This document shows positions 1-6,064 of a stretch of DNA of 6,238 nucleotides, piece after piece. Where the stretch lies: contig SLAN01000239.1 of NCBI GenBank assembly GCA_007126865.1, positions 1-6,238 on the forward strand. Reading direction: 5' to 3'. The notes beneath the pieces were generated by a model. It did not search any database, was not told the DNA's origin, and saw only the letters and a program-made list of their open reading frames with translations. The stretch comes from Spirochaetales bacterium. GTDB taxonomy: Bacteria; Spirochaetota; Spirochaetia; DSM-27196; SKKC01. Position numbers and translations under genes: made by a program. Positions within the stretch are counted from its first letter, which is position 1, and each line of letters opens with the position of its first letter.

Positions 1-6
1 AAGGAG
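1..6 (+). promoter_or_regulatory. Shine-Dalgarno site of dps
   Basis: AAGGAG lies 9 nt upstream of the ATG at 16, a near-consensus ribosome binding site at good spacing. It fixes the dps start. The promoter and any oxidative-stress or metal-responsive operator would lie left of the window and cannot be seen. Confidence 0.85.
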
Positions 7-15
7 CAGGACGAA

Positions 16-507
16 ATGGCAGGATCGATCGAAAAAACGAAAGTCGACGTAGGTTTGAGCGCATCGGGGACCGAGGAGATCGCAACGCACCTGAACAAAT
101 ATCTTTCGAGTTTGCAGGTGTTGTACGTGAAGCTGCACAACTACCACTGGAACATTGAGGGAGAGCATTTCTTCACATTGCACGAGGTACTCGAGGAACT
201 GTACAACTCGGTGGCTGAAGAGGTCGATGAGGTGGCCGAGCGCGTGTTGAAGATCGGACACCGGCCGGTCGGACGATTGTCGGATGCAATCAAGGTGAGC
301 ACCATTGCGGAAGCCGACAACACCGGCATCGGCGGCGCTGCTGTCGCAAAGAACCTGGTCGCCGACTATCGCTCCCTCATCGATCAGCTTCGATCGTTGA
401 TCGAAGTAGCCGGCAATCACGGCGATGAAGGAACGGCAGACGACGCGGTTGGCTTCTTGAAGGACAAAGAGAAGCAGGTTTGGATGCTCACTGCATTCGG
501 CACCTGA
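16..507 (+). CDS. dps: Dps-family ferritin-like protein (DNA starvation/oxidative stress protection)
   Basis: This 163-residue protein has the normal length and motif order of Dps miniferritins. These form a 12-subunit shell that oxidises Fe(II) with hydrogen peroxide and stores the mineral, protecting DNA in the cytoplasm. Visible motifs are LHNYHW (residues 40-45), FFTLHEVLEEL (52-62) and EEVDEVAERVL (68-78). By comparison with characterised Dps proteins, the inter-subunit ferroxidase ligands would be H44, H56, E60, D71 and E75, all present. The C-terminal KQVWML (153-158) is also typical. The N-terminal tail of about 20 residues has only a few Lys (K7, K9), so strong tail-mediated DNA binding is not obvious. 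The sequence recalls the spirochaete TpF1/neutrophil-activating subgroup. The start follows a strong SD site. The gene appears monocistronic, converges on proC, and is followed by an intrinsic terminator. A general ferritin is less likely because of the motif spacing. Confidence 0.93.
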   Translation: MAGSIEKTKVDVGLSASGTEEIATHLNKYLSSLQVLYVKLHNYHWNIEGEHFFTLHEVLEELYNSVAEEVDEVAERVLKIGHRPVGRLSDAIKVSTIAEADNTGIGGAAVAKNLVADYRSLIDQLRSLIEVAGNHGDEGTADDAVGFLKDKEKQVWMLTAFGT

Positions 508-526
508 TCGAATGACACCCGGCTGA

Positions 527-1342
527 TCAATCTTGAGAAAGGTCCGCCTCGAACGAGCGGGCCTTTTTTGATGCTGCTCTCACTGCATGCATCACGGCGG
601 CGGTAAAACCGTCCTCGTCGAGTCGCTGGAGGCCCTCTATCGTGGTACCGCCGGGACTCGCGACGTCTGTCTCCAGCTGGCCCGCGTGGCGCCCGTCCAG
701 GAGCATTGCTGCGGCCCCGTCGAGTACTGCGGCGGCGGCTTTCGATGCCTGCTCGTACGTCATTCCTTCTGCGACACCCCCGAGCGCCAGTGCATGCGCA
801 AATCGAAACGCGAAGGCGAGGCCGGAACCGCCGATTCCGGTGGCCGCGGGCATGAGTCGCTCGGGGATCGGTACCGGGGTTCCAAGCTCGGCGGCCAGCG
901 CATGAGCACGTGTTCGACATTCGTCGTCGGCAGTATCGGCGAAACACATTCCCACTACACTTCGACGTTTAGCGGCGGCGATATTCGGGATCATCCGACA
1001 TACACGTTGCGAACCGGTAACAGCACGGATTCGGTTGGTGCTGATACCCGCGAGGAGCGTAACGATCACAGGTTCCGGTCGGAGCGAAAAGAGTGGGGTT
1101 ACGTCTTCGAGATCCTGCGGGGTGACGGCTATGACGACAATGTCGGAACGCTCAAAAAGCTGCGCAGGTGAGTCGCTGCAGTCGATCCCGCCGCACTCGA
1201 CTCCGCGACGGCGACTCTCGTCGCTTCGGGAGATGAAGCGAAACGGCTCGCTGCCCACGCTCGGTCGGAGAGCGCTGACGATCGAGTCGGCCATCTTTCC
1301 GAAGCCGATGAATCCAATCTGTCCGAGTTCGATGTCACTCAT
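527..1342 (-). CDS. proC: Pyrroline-5-carboxylate reductase (proline biosynthesis)
   Basis: The 271-residue product fits P5C reductase, which reduces 1-pyrroline-5-carboxylate to L-proline with NAD(P)H in the cytoplasm. Visible are the N-terminal dinucleotide-binding loop IGFIGFGKMA (residues 9-18), the AVTPQ segment at the end of the Rossmann fold (72-76), MIPN (117-120), and the C-terminal family signature DVASPGGTTIEGL (226-238), which is very well preserved. Two usually conserved spots deviate: AVTPQ where the family normally has AVKPQ, and GSGLAF (172-177) where it has GSGPAY or similar. It may therefore be a divergent ProC or a paralogue. The frame is open upstream to an ATG at 1393, but 1342 is chosen because AGGA lies 8 nt before it, the glycine motif then sits at the usual distance, and this ATG overlaps the trmL stop as ATGA, implying translational coupling. 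It is the last gene of the minus-strand cluster, and its 3' end carries the dps terminator. Confidence 0.87.
   Translation of the reverse strand: MSDIELGQIGFIGFGKMADSIVSALRPSVGSEPFRFISRSDESRRRGVECGGIDCSDSPAQLFERSDIVVIAVTPQDLEDVTPLFSLRPEPVIVTLLAGISTNRIRAVTGSQRVCRMIPNIAAAKRRSVVGMCFADTADDECRTRAHALAAELGTPVPIPERLMPAATGIGGSGLAFAFRFAHALALGGVAEGMTYEQASKAAAAVLDGAAAMLLDGRHAGQLETDVASPGGTTIEGLQRLDEDGFTAAVMHAVRAASKKARSFEADLSQD
538..569 (+). terminator. Rho-independent terminator of dps, embedded in the 3' end of proC
   Basis: A hairpin begins 31 nt after the dps stop. The left arm is AAAGGTCCGC (538-547) and the right arm GCGGGCCTTT (557-566). They pair over 10 positions with one G-U pair, around a 9-nt loop that can extend the stem by three pairs if one C bulges. 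A run of six T (564-569) follows. This is a textbook intrinsic terminator for plus-strand transcription. The whole element sits inside the last codons of the convergent proC gene, which stops at 527. On the minus strand the hairpin is followed only by TTTCTC, so it should be weak in that direction. Confidence 0.85.
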
Positions 1343-1881
1343 ATTCCACGTCCTGTGATCTCCAGGCCTGCAAACGCTCGCTGTCGCATGCACTCGAAAG
1401 CGATCACGGCGACGGCGTTACTGAGGTTAAGACTCCGGGCCGTTCTCCTAATCGGAATGCGGTAGACGGACTCCGAGTACCGCGAGAGAATCTCGTCGCT
1501 TAAACCCGCGGTTTCTTTTCCGAATACGAGAGCGCACGGTCCGGTCATATCGACTTCGTTGTACAATCGCTGCCCTTTTGTCGAAGCGAAAAGACACGTT
1601 CGTTTGCGAAACAGTGGCTCGAGCTCGTCGAGGCCGGCGTAGTGGTGAATATCGACCAGGTGCCAGTAGTCGAGCCCGGCTCTCCGAACCGCCGCCTCGT
1701 CGGTGTCGAAGCCGAGGGGATGCACAAGGTGTAGCGATGCTCCGATCGCTGCACAGGTACGTGCGGTCGAGCCTGTGTTCCCCGGTATCTCCGGTTCAAC
1801 CAGCACGATGTCGAGGGGTGGGTCAGCGCCGCCATCTTCTTCGTAGATAAACCCGCCTGCGGGGTCGCCTTTTCGATCCAT
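1339..1881 (-). CDS. trmL: tRNA (cytidine(34)-2'-O)-methyltransferase, SPOUT family
   Basis: The 180-residue protein matches TrmL (formerly YibK), a small SPOUT methyltransferase. It transfers methyl from S-adenosylmethionine to the 2'-O of the wobble nucleotide of certain leucine tRNAs. Visible are the N-terminal motif VEPEIPGNTG (28-37), RRAGLDYW (66-73), and the trefoil-knot SAM-binding motifs VFGKETAGL (119-127) and IPIRRTARSLNLSNAVAV (142-159), the latter being the SPOUT motif 3 signature. There is no extra RNA-binding domain, as expected for TrmL and unlike TrmH or TrmJ. About 22 charged and Gly-rich residues precede the usual family start. No ATG lies closer to the domain, and AGGA sits 7 nt before the chosen ATG, so the extension looks genuine. 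The TGA stop overlaps the proC ATG by 4 nt. Another SPOUT substrate cannot be excluded, but the motif set favours TrmL. Confidence 0.92.
   Translation of the reverse strand: MDRKGDPAGGFIYEEDGGADPPLDIVLVEPEIPGNTGSTARTCAAIGASLHLVHPLGFDTDEAAVRRAGLDYWHLVDIHHYAGLDELEPLFRKRTCLFASTKGQRLYNEVDMTGPCALVFGKETAGLSDEILSRYSESVYRIPIRRTARSLNLSNAVAVIAFECMRQRAFAGLEITGRGI
1351..1354 (-). promoter_or_regulatory. Shine-Dalgarno site of proC, inside trmL
   Basis: AGGA on the minus strand lies 8 nt upstream of the proC ATG at 1342, within the last codons of trmL. It decides between 1342 and the more distal in-frame ATG at 1393 as the proC start. Confidence 0.65.
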
Positions 1882-1965
1882 TGTCGTTTCCTGCTTATCG
1901 AGCGTAGCGAGAGTGCCGTCGTAGGGCGGTAGGAGCGCCCGCGTACCCCGGCAGCTGCCCGCCGG
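1882..1965 (-). other. relA-trmL intergenic spacer with short inverted repeats
   Basis: This 84-nt gap is the largest in the minus-strand cluster. It holds several GC-rich symmetric elements: CCGGC (1948-1952) facing GCCGG (1961-1965), the 10-nt perfect palindrome GGCAGCTGCC (1950-1959), and GGGCG/CGCCC arms around 1924-1940. None is followed by a T run on the minus strand, so no intrinsic terminator is supported. I see no convincing -35/-10 pair. It may be an mRNA stem region or a Rho-type or processing site; this is not determined. Confidence 0.4.
1889..1892 (-). promoter_or_regulatory. Shine-Dalgarno site of trmL
   Basis: AGGA on the minus strand lies 7 nt before the trmL ATG at 1881. It supports that start, and with it the unusual N-terminal extension of about 22 residues. 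Confidence 0.65.
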
Positions 1966-3996
1966 TCAGCTGTTCCGCGAGGCAGCGAGACTGTCCTGAG
2001 ACTCGTGAATGTTCAACACCGCGGGAATCGAGCGGATACTTTTCATGATGCGTTTCGTGTCTTCGCTGCGCTCCATTTCGAGGGTGAAGTGGGCCCGGAC
2101 TCTCCCATTGACCATTTCGTCGACCTTCCCTTCGATGAGATGGCCGCGGAATTTGCGGACTGCGCCTTCGATCTCACTGAACAGGTCGCGAGCGCTTTCA
2201 GCGGTGATCTCGTAACGGCGTGTGACATGGGGACTGACCGTCTCCCATTCGACCTCGATCATCCGCTGTTCGAAGTCGGGAATGTGTTTCAGGTTACGAC
2301 ACTGCCTGCGATGAACTATGATCCCGCGACCTCTGGAAACATAACCGACGATCTCGTCACCGGTCTCCGGTCTGCAGCAGTTCGCAAAGCGGATCATCAT
2401 GTTTCGCTCGTCTCCGATACGAACTCCGATCTTCTCGTGATCGACGACGGAGGCCGGAGGGCCGTCATCCTCGGCTTGTGCCGGAGCAGGTTGTTCGGGG
2501 GCGACACTCCGTTGCTGCTGGGTGGCCTTCGACCGCGCGACGACGCTCTGGTCGATGAACAAACTCTCGTCGTGGTTGTTGAGCCAGTGACGGATCTTCT
2601 GCCGCGCACGCGTCGTCTTCACGAATCGCAGCCAGCTGAGGTGCGGGCGGGCGTTCCGGTTCGTCATGATCTCGACGACCTGTGTGTTACCGAGTGGCTC
2701 CTTGAGGGGAATTATGTGTCCGTCCGCCTTCGCGCCGATGCAACGGTGCCCAACCTCGGTATGAATATGATACGCGAAGTCTATAGCGGTCGATCCTCGA
2801 GGCAGGTGCACCACATCCCCCTTCGGGGTGAAGACATAGATCGAATCTTTCAGAATTTCGCGTTTGATCTCTTCGAGGAACTCATTGGAGGCGATGCGAA
2901 CGTTACCGAGATTGCGTACTCGGTCGATAATGGCCAGCTCGCGGTGCGTGGAAGGTGCGTCGACACCTTCCTTGTACAGCCAGTGCGCTGCAACACCGAA
3001 TTCGGCAATGCGGTGCATCTCCACCGTGCGAATCTGAATCTCGGTCAGCCGGCCGCCGCTGCCCATGACCGTAGTGTGCAGGCTCTGGTATCGGTTGCTC
3101 TTGGGCATGGCGATGTAGTCTTTGAAGCGACCTTCGATCGGCATCCAGAGCCGATGGACGACACCGAGCATGGTATAGCACTGCGTTTCGGTCTCTACGA
3201 GAATACGAATCCCGAGCAGATCGTAGATCTCCTCCATTGACTTATTACGACGTCGCATCTTCTCGTAGATCGAGTAGAAGTGTTTGGCGCGTGTCTCGAC
3301 ACGGACGGGAATATGCTCGCGTTCTGCCGCGTCCTTGATCGCTTGCTTGACCGACTCGAGATACTCAGATCGTTCGCTTCGCTTCTGTGCGACAAACTCT
3401 TTGATCTGTTGGTACATCTTCTCGTCGAGGCACTTGAAACTGAGATCCTCGAGCTCGTCCTTGAGCCACGAAATACCGAGGCGCCCGGCGAGAGGCGCGT
3501 AGATATCGAGGCACTCCCTGGCGATGGCCGTCTTGCGCGGACCATCCTTGTATTCGAGCGTCTGCATGTTGTGCAGCTTGTCGGCGAGCTTAATGAGGAT
3601 AACGCGAATATCCTTCGCCATAGCGAAAAGCATTTTCCGGATTGTCTCCGCAGCCTGGGTATTCCGGTTCTTCGCCTTTACCGTAGCGATCTTCGTCACG
3701 CCGTTTACAAGCATTTCGACGGTCTTGCCGAAACGAGCGCGCAGCTCCTGACGCGACATACTCGTGTCTTCGAGGACGTCGTGAAGCAGCGCCGCTACGA
3801 GGGTGTCGGCGTCCATGTTCAGGGAGACGAGAATTTCCGCGACAGCGACAGGATGGGTTACGAACGGATCTCCGCTCTGTCGATACTGGCCTGCGTGCAG
3901 CTGTTCGCTGAGGTGTGCGGCTTCGAGTATGCGCGAGCGCTGCTCCTGCGGATATGAGGCGATTTTCTGTCCGAGTCGCTCGATGTATTCAGCCAT
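1966..3996 (-). CDS. relA: Bifunctional (p)ppGpp synthetase/hydrolase (long RSH, Rel/SpoT type)
   Basis: This 676-residue enzyme carries the full long-RSH architecture. It makes the alarmone (p)ppGpp from ATP and GDP/GTP during amino-acid starvation and hydrolyses it afterwards. The hydrolase HD domain (about 25-175) retains its metal and catalytic residues: H48 in THPVAV, HDVLED (72-77) and D139 in KLADKLHNM. The synthetase domain (about 230-345) has the G-loop region RFKDYIAMPK (290-299), YQSLHTT (303-309), and E319 and Q321 in TEIQIRT. RFKD, rather than the EFDD of monofunctional E. coli RelA, is the charge signature of bifunctional enzymes. A TGS domain (about 385-445) and a helical segment follow, then a variable Q/A/P-rich linker (about 480-518). 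The zinc-finger-like domain has C540, C541, H562 and C566, and an ACT domain forms the C-terminus (about 592-670). Nothing is truncated. A GAGG lies about 4 nt before the ATG. The gene begins 31 nt after prmC, so cotranscription is likely. The symbol rel or spoT would be equally acceptable. Confidence 0.97.
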   Translation of the reverse strand: MAEYIERLGQKIASYPQEQRSRILEAAHLSEQLHAGQYRQSGDPFVTHPVAVAEILVSLNMDADTLVAALLHDVLEDTSMSRQELRARFGKTVEMLVNGVTKIATVKAKNRNTQAAETIRKMLFAMAKDIRVILIKLADKLHNMQTLEYKDGPRKTAIARECLDIYAPLAGRLGISWLKDELEDLSFKCLDEKMYQQIKEFVAQKRSERSEYLESVKQAIKDAAEREHIPVRVETRAKHFYSIYEKMRRRNKSMEEIYDLLGIRILVETETQCYTMLGVVHRLWMPIEGRFKDYIAMPKSNRYQSLHTTVMGSGGRLTEIQIRTVEMHRIAEFGVAAHWLYKEGVDAPSTHRELAIIDRVRNLGNVRIASNEFLEEIKREILKDSIYVFTPKGDVVHLPRGSTAIDFAYHIHTEVGHRCIGAKADGHIIPLKEPLGNTQVVEIMTNRNARPHLSWLRFVKTTRARQKIRHWLNNHDESLFIDQSVVARSKATQQQRSVAPEQPAPAQAEDDGPPASVVDHEKIGVRIGDERNMMIRFANCCRPETGDEIVGYVSRGRGIIVHRRQCRNLKHIPDFEQRMIEVEWETVSPHVTRRYEITAESARDLFSEIEGAVRKFRGHLIEGKVDEMVNGRVRAHFTLEMERSEDTKRIMKSIRSIPAVLNIHESQDSLAASRNS

Positions 3997-4027
3997 AGTC
4001 CCTCAGTAAACGCGCACATAACGCCGT

Positions 4028-4975
4028 TCACGCGGCTCCTCCGATTACCCGCCTTAGGCCGGAGAGGTCCCGCTCGATAAACGTCTCCGTGAACCCGGCG
4101 GTCTGCAGTAGTTGCTCGACGCGTTGCGCCTGAGCGTCTGCTGCCTCAATTAGAATATATCCGTTCTTGGACATAGTTGCCAACGCCGTTTGGATCACCC
4201 GATGGACAGCGTCGAGACCGTCGCGGCCACCGTCGAGGGCCAGCGCAGGTTCCGTTGCCGGCACCCGTGCAGCGGCTGCGGGACCCGATGGAAAGGGAGT
4301 GCAGGAAAGGGCTTGCTCTCCACGAAGCTCCTGCATTTCGGCGGTAGTAAGGTACGGCGGGTTACAGGTGATCAGATCGAACGGCCGGCCGTAGCGTTCG
4401 GACAGCTCCCTGCGCCACGGTGCCTCGCCTGCGGCTAATCTATCGAGGAAGTTACTCTCGACGATCGGAATCTCACGGTCGAGGAGCCTATCTGCGTTCT
4501 TCCGGGCGATCTCCAGCGCTTCGGGGCTTATGTCGGAGAGTGATACGAAGAAGTCGGGCCGCTCGTGAGCGAGCGCGATTCCGATGCACCCGCTGCCGGT
4601 GCAACAATCGTGAACCCGGGCGCAGGGACGGTTCGCCAGGAGTCGGAGGGCCACATCCACGAGCAGCTCGGTTTCCGGGCGTGGCACGAGCACGCGTCGG
4701 TCCACCGCAAAGGAGAGCCCGTAGAACTCCTGTCTGCCGAGAATATAGGCGATCGGCTCTCCTCGGAGCCGCCGCCCGACAAGTGTTTCGAAGCATCGAA
4801 CCGTTGTTTCTTCCAATGGGTCACGGGTTCTTGCGTAGAGCTGCTCGCGTGTCAATCCCATTGCAGACGCGAGCAGAAGCAACGCGTCGAGATAGGGGGT
4901 ATCGCTGCCGGATTGCTCGATCCTCCGAGTGGCATTGCGGAGCACGCGCGCTGCCTCATCCTTCCTCGTGTTCAT
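4028..4975 (-). CDS. prmC: Peptide chain release factor N5-glutamine methyltransferase
   Basis: PrmC (HemK) methylates the glutamine of the GGQ motif of release factors using S-adenosylmethionine, which raises peptide release efficiency. The 315-residue protein has the N-terminal helical substrate-recognition domain (about 1-85), the linker motif VLVPRPETELLVD (95-107), the SAM-binding loop CCTGSGCIGIAL (124-135), the acidic end of strand 2 in SDIS (147-150), and the catalytic NPPY (205-208) that binds the target glutamine amide. It is about 30 residues longer than common family members. Roughly 18 of these form an Ala/Pro-rich insertion between NPPY and EPALALDGG (242-250). prfA, encoding its substrate RF1, lies directly upstream with 6 nt between stop and start, in the same reading frame. 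No strong SD is visible, so reinitiation after prfA is likely. The stop is TGA. Confidence 0.95.
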   Translation of the reverse strand: MNTRKDEAARVLRNATRRIEQSGSDTPYLDALLLLASAMGLTREQLYARTRDPLEETTVRCFETLVGRRLRGEPIAYILGRQEFYGLSFAVDRRVLVPRPETELLVDVALRLLANRPCARVHDCCTGSGCIGIALAHERPDFFVSLSDISPEALEIARKNADRLLDREIPIVESNFLDRLAAGEAPWRRELSERYGRPFDLITCNPPYLTTAEMQELRGEQALSCTPFPSGPAAAARVPATEPALALDGGRDGLDAVHRVIQTALATMSKNGYILIEAADAQAQRVEQLLQTAGFTETFIERDLSGLRRVIGGAA

Positions 4976-4981
4976 CGAAAT

Positions 4982-6058
4982 CTATCCGTCGGCTTCGGCG
5001 GCACCGACCGTCTCTTCCTGCGCACGAAGTTTCAGCGTTTCGATGATCTCGTCGAGCTCCCCGGCGATGATCTGGTCAAGTTTGTAAATGGTCAGGCCGA
5101 CCCGGTGATCGGTGAACCGGTTCTGCGGGAAATTGTAGGTGCGGATCCGCTCGCTTCGGTCTCCGCTGCCGATCTGGTTCTTTCGTGCGTTCGCCCGTTC
5201 GGCGTTCTTGCGTGCTTCTTCCATCTCATAAAGCCGAGCTTTCAACACACGCATCGCCTTCGCCTTGTTCTTGTGCTGACTCTTCTCGTCCTGGCACGTA
5301 ACGACGGTACCGGTAGGAACATGGGTAATGCGCACTGCGGAGTCGGTCGTATTGACACTCTGACCCCCGGGGCCGCTCGAGCGGAACACATCGATCCGGA
5401 GTTCCTCGGTGTTGATCTGTACATCGGTGTCCTCGACCTCCGGCAGCACCGCGACGGTTACCGCCGAAGTATGTATCCGCCCGCCGCTCTCGGTAGTCGG
5501 AACGCGTTGCACCCGATGACCGCCGCTTTCGTACTTCAGATCGCCGAACACATCCTTTCCGGCGACCGAGAAGATAACTTCTTTGAATCCGCCGACCTCC
5601 GTTTCGCTTGTGCTGAGCAGCTCGATCTTCCAGCCGCGGTGCTCTGCATACCGGCTATACATACGAAACAGATCTGCGGCGAAGAGGGAGGCTTCATCCC
5701 CGCCGGTTCCCGCACGAATCTCCATGATCGTGTTCTTCGAATCCATCGGATCACGCGGCACGAGCAGAAGCTTCAGCTGGTGTTCGATGTGCGTGAGCTG
5801 ATCGGAGAGCTGTTCGTGCTCCGCCTCGGCCATCTCGCGCAGCTCCGGGTCGTCTTCCTCTCCGGTGAGGGTTCGCGATTCTTCCATCTGCTCGGCGATC
5901 GTCTGGTAGCGATTGTACGTTTCGACGATCTGCGAGAGATAGGCATGCTCCTGCATGAGCGACCGATAGCGCTTCTGGTCTTTTAACACGTCAGGATCGG
6001 CTATAAGTGTTTCGACCTCTTCGTACCGGTGCTTCAGGCGTTCCAGCTTATCGAACAT
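4982..6058 (-). CDS. prfA: Peptide chain release factor 1
   Basis: RF1 recognises UAA and UAG in the ribosomal A site and triggers hydrolysis of peptidyl-tRNA. The 358-residue length is standard. Visible are the N-terminal helical domain 1 (about 1-100, charged and coiled), the ING-type stretch [16 protein letters not shown] (112-127), the stop-codon-reading tripeptide P-T-T (187-189) in the context [18 protein letters not shown], and the catalytic loop [17 protein letters not shown] (227-243) with GGQ at 231-233. Q233 is the expected PrmC methylation target. The PxT tripeptide separates it from RF2, which has SPF. The late conserved block [14 protein letters not shown] (306-319) is intact. 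The SD is poor (GAG about 7 nt before the ATG), and the start lies 6 nt after the upstream rhomboid stop, so coupling is likely. The gene ends in TAG, unlike all other genes here, which use TGA. Confidence 0.98.
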   Translation of the reverse strand: MFDKLERLKHRYEEVETLIADPDVLKDQKRYRSLMQEHAYLSQIVETYNRYQTIAEQMEESRTLTGEEDDPELREMAEAEHEQLSDQLTHIEHQLKLLLVPRDPMDSKNTIMEIRAGTGGDEASLFAADLFRMYSRYAEHRGWKIELLSTSETEVGGFKEVIFSVAGKDVFGDLKYESGGHRVQRVPTTESGGRIHTSAVTVAVLPEVEDTDVQINTEELRIDVFRSSGPGGQSVNTTDSAVRITHVPTGTVVTCQDEKSQHKNKAKAMRVLKARLYEMEEARKNAERANARKNQIGSGDRSERIRTYNFPQNRFTDHRVGLTIYKLDQIIAGELDEIIETLKLRAQEETVGAAEADG

Positions 6059-6064
6059 GGCGTC

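Noticed and set aside
1343..1393. Longer proC start at 1393
   Set aside because: It would add 17 residues unlike the family N-terminus and overlap trmL by 55 nt. The ATG at 1342 has an SD and an ATGA coupling to the trmL stop.
1924..1940. GGGCG/CGCCC hairpin as a relA terminator
   Set aside because: The stem is only 5 bp and no T run follows it on the minus strand, so it is not a supported intrinsic terminator.
2005..3240. 411-codon open frame on the plus strand, antisense to relA
   Set aside because: It is fully contained in the antisense of a complete RSH gene with all catalytic motifs. The translated sequence is not recognisable, so it is a shadow frame.
3280..3957. 225-codon open frame antisense to the N-terminal half of relA
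   Set aside because: It has the same shadow pattern as the other antisense frame in relA, with no independent support.
4565..5986. 473-codon open frame on the plus strand, antisense to prfA and prmC
   Set aside because: It lies opposite two clearly recognised genes, shows no domain or motif I recognise, and has no convincing SD. Long antisense open frames are common opposite GC-biased coding sequence.
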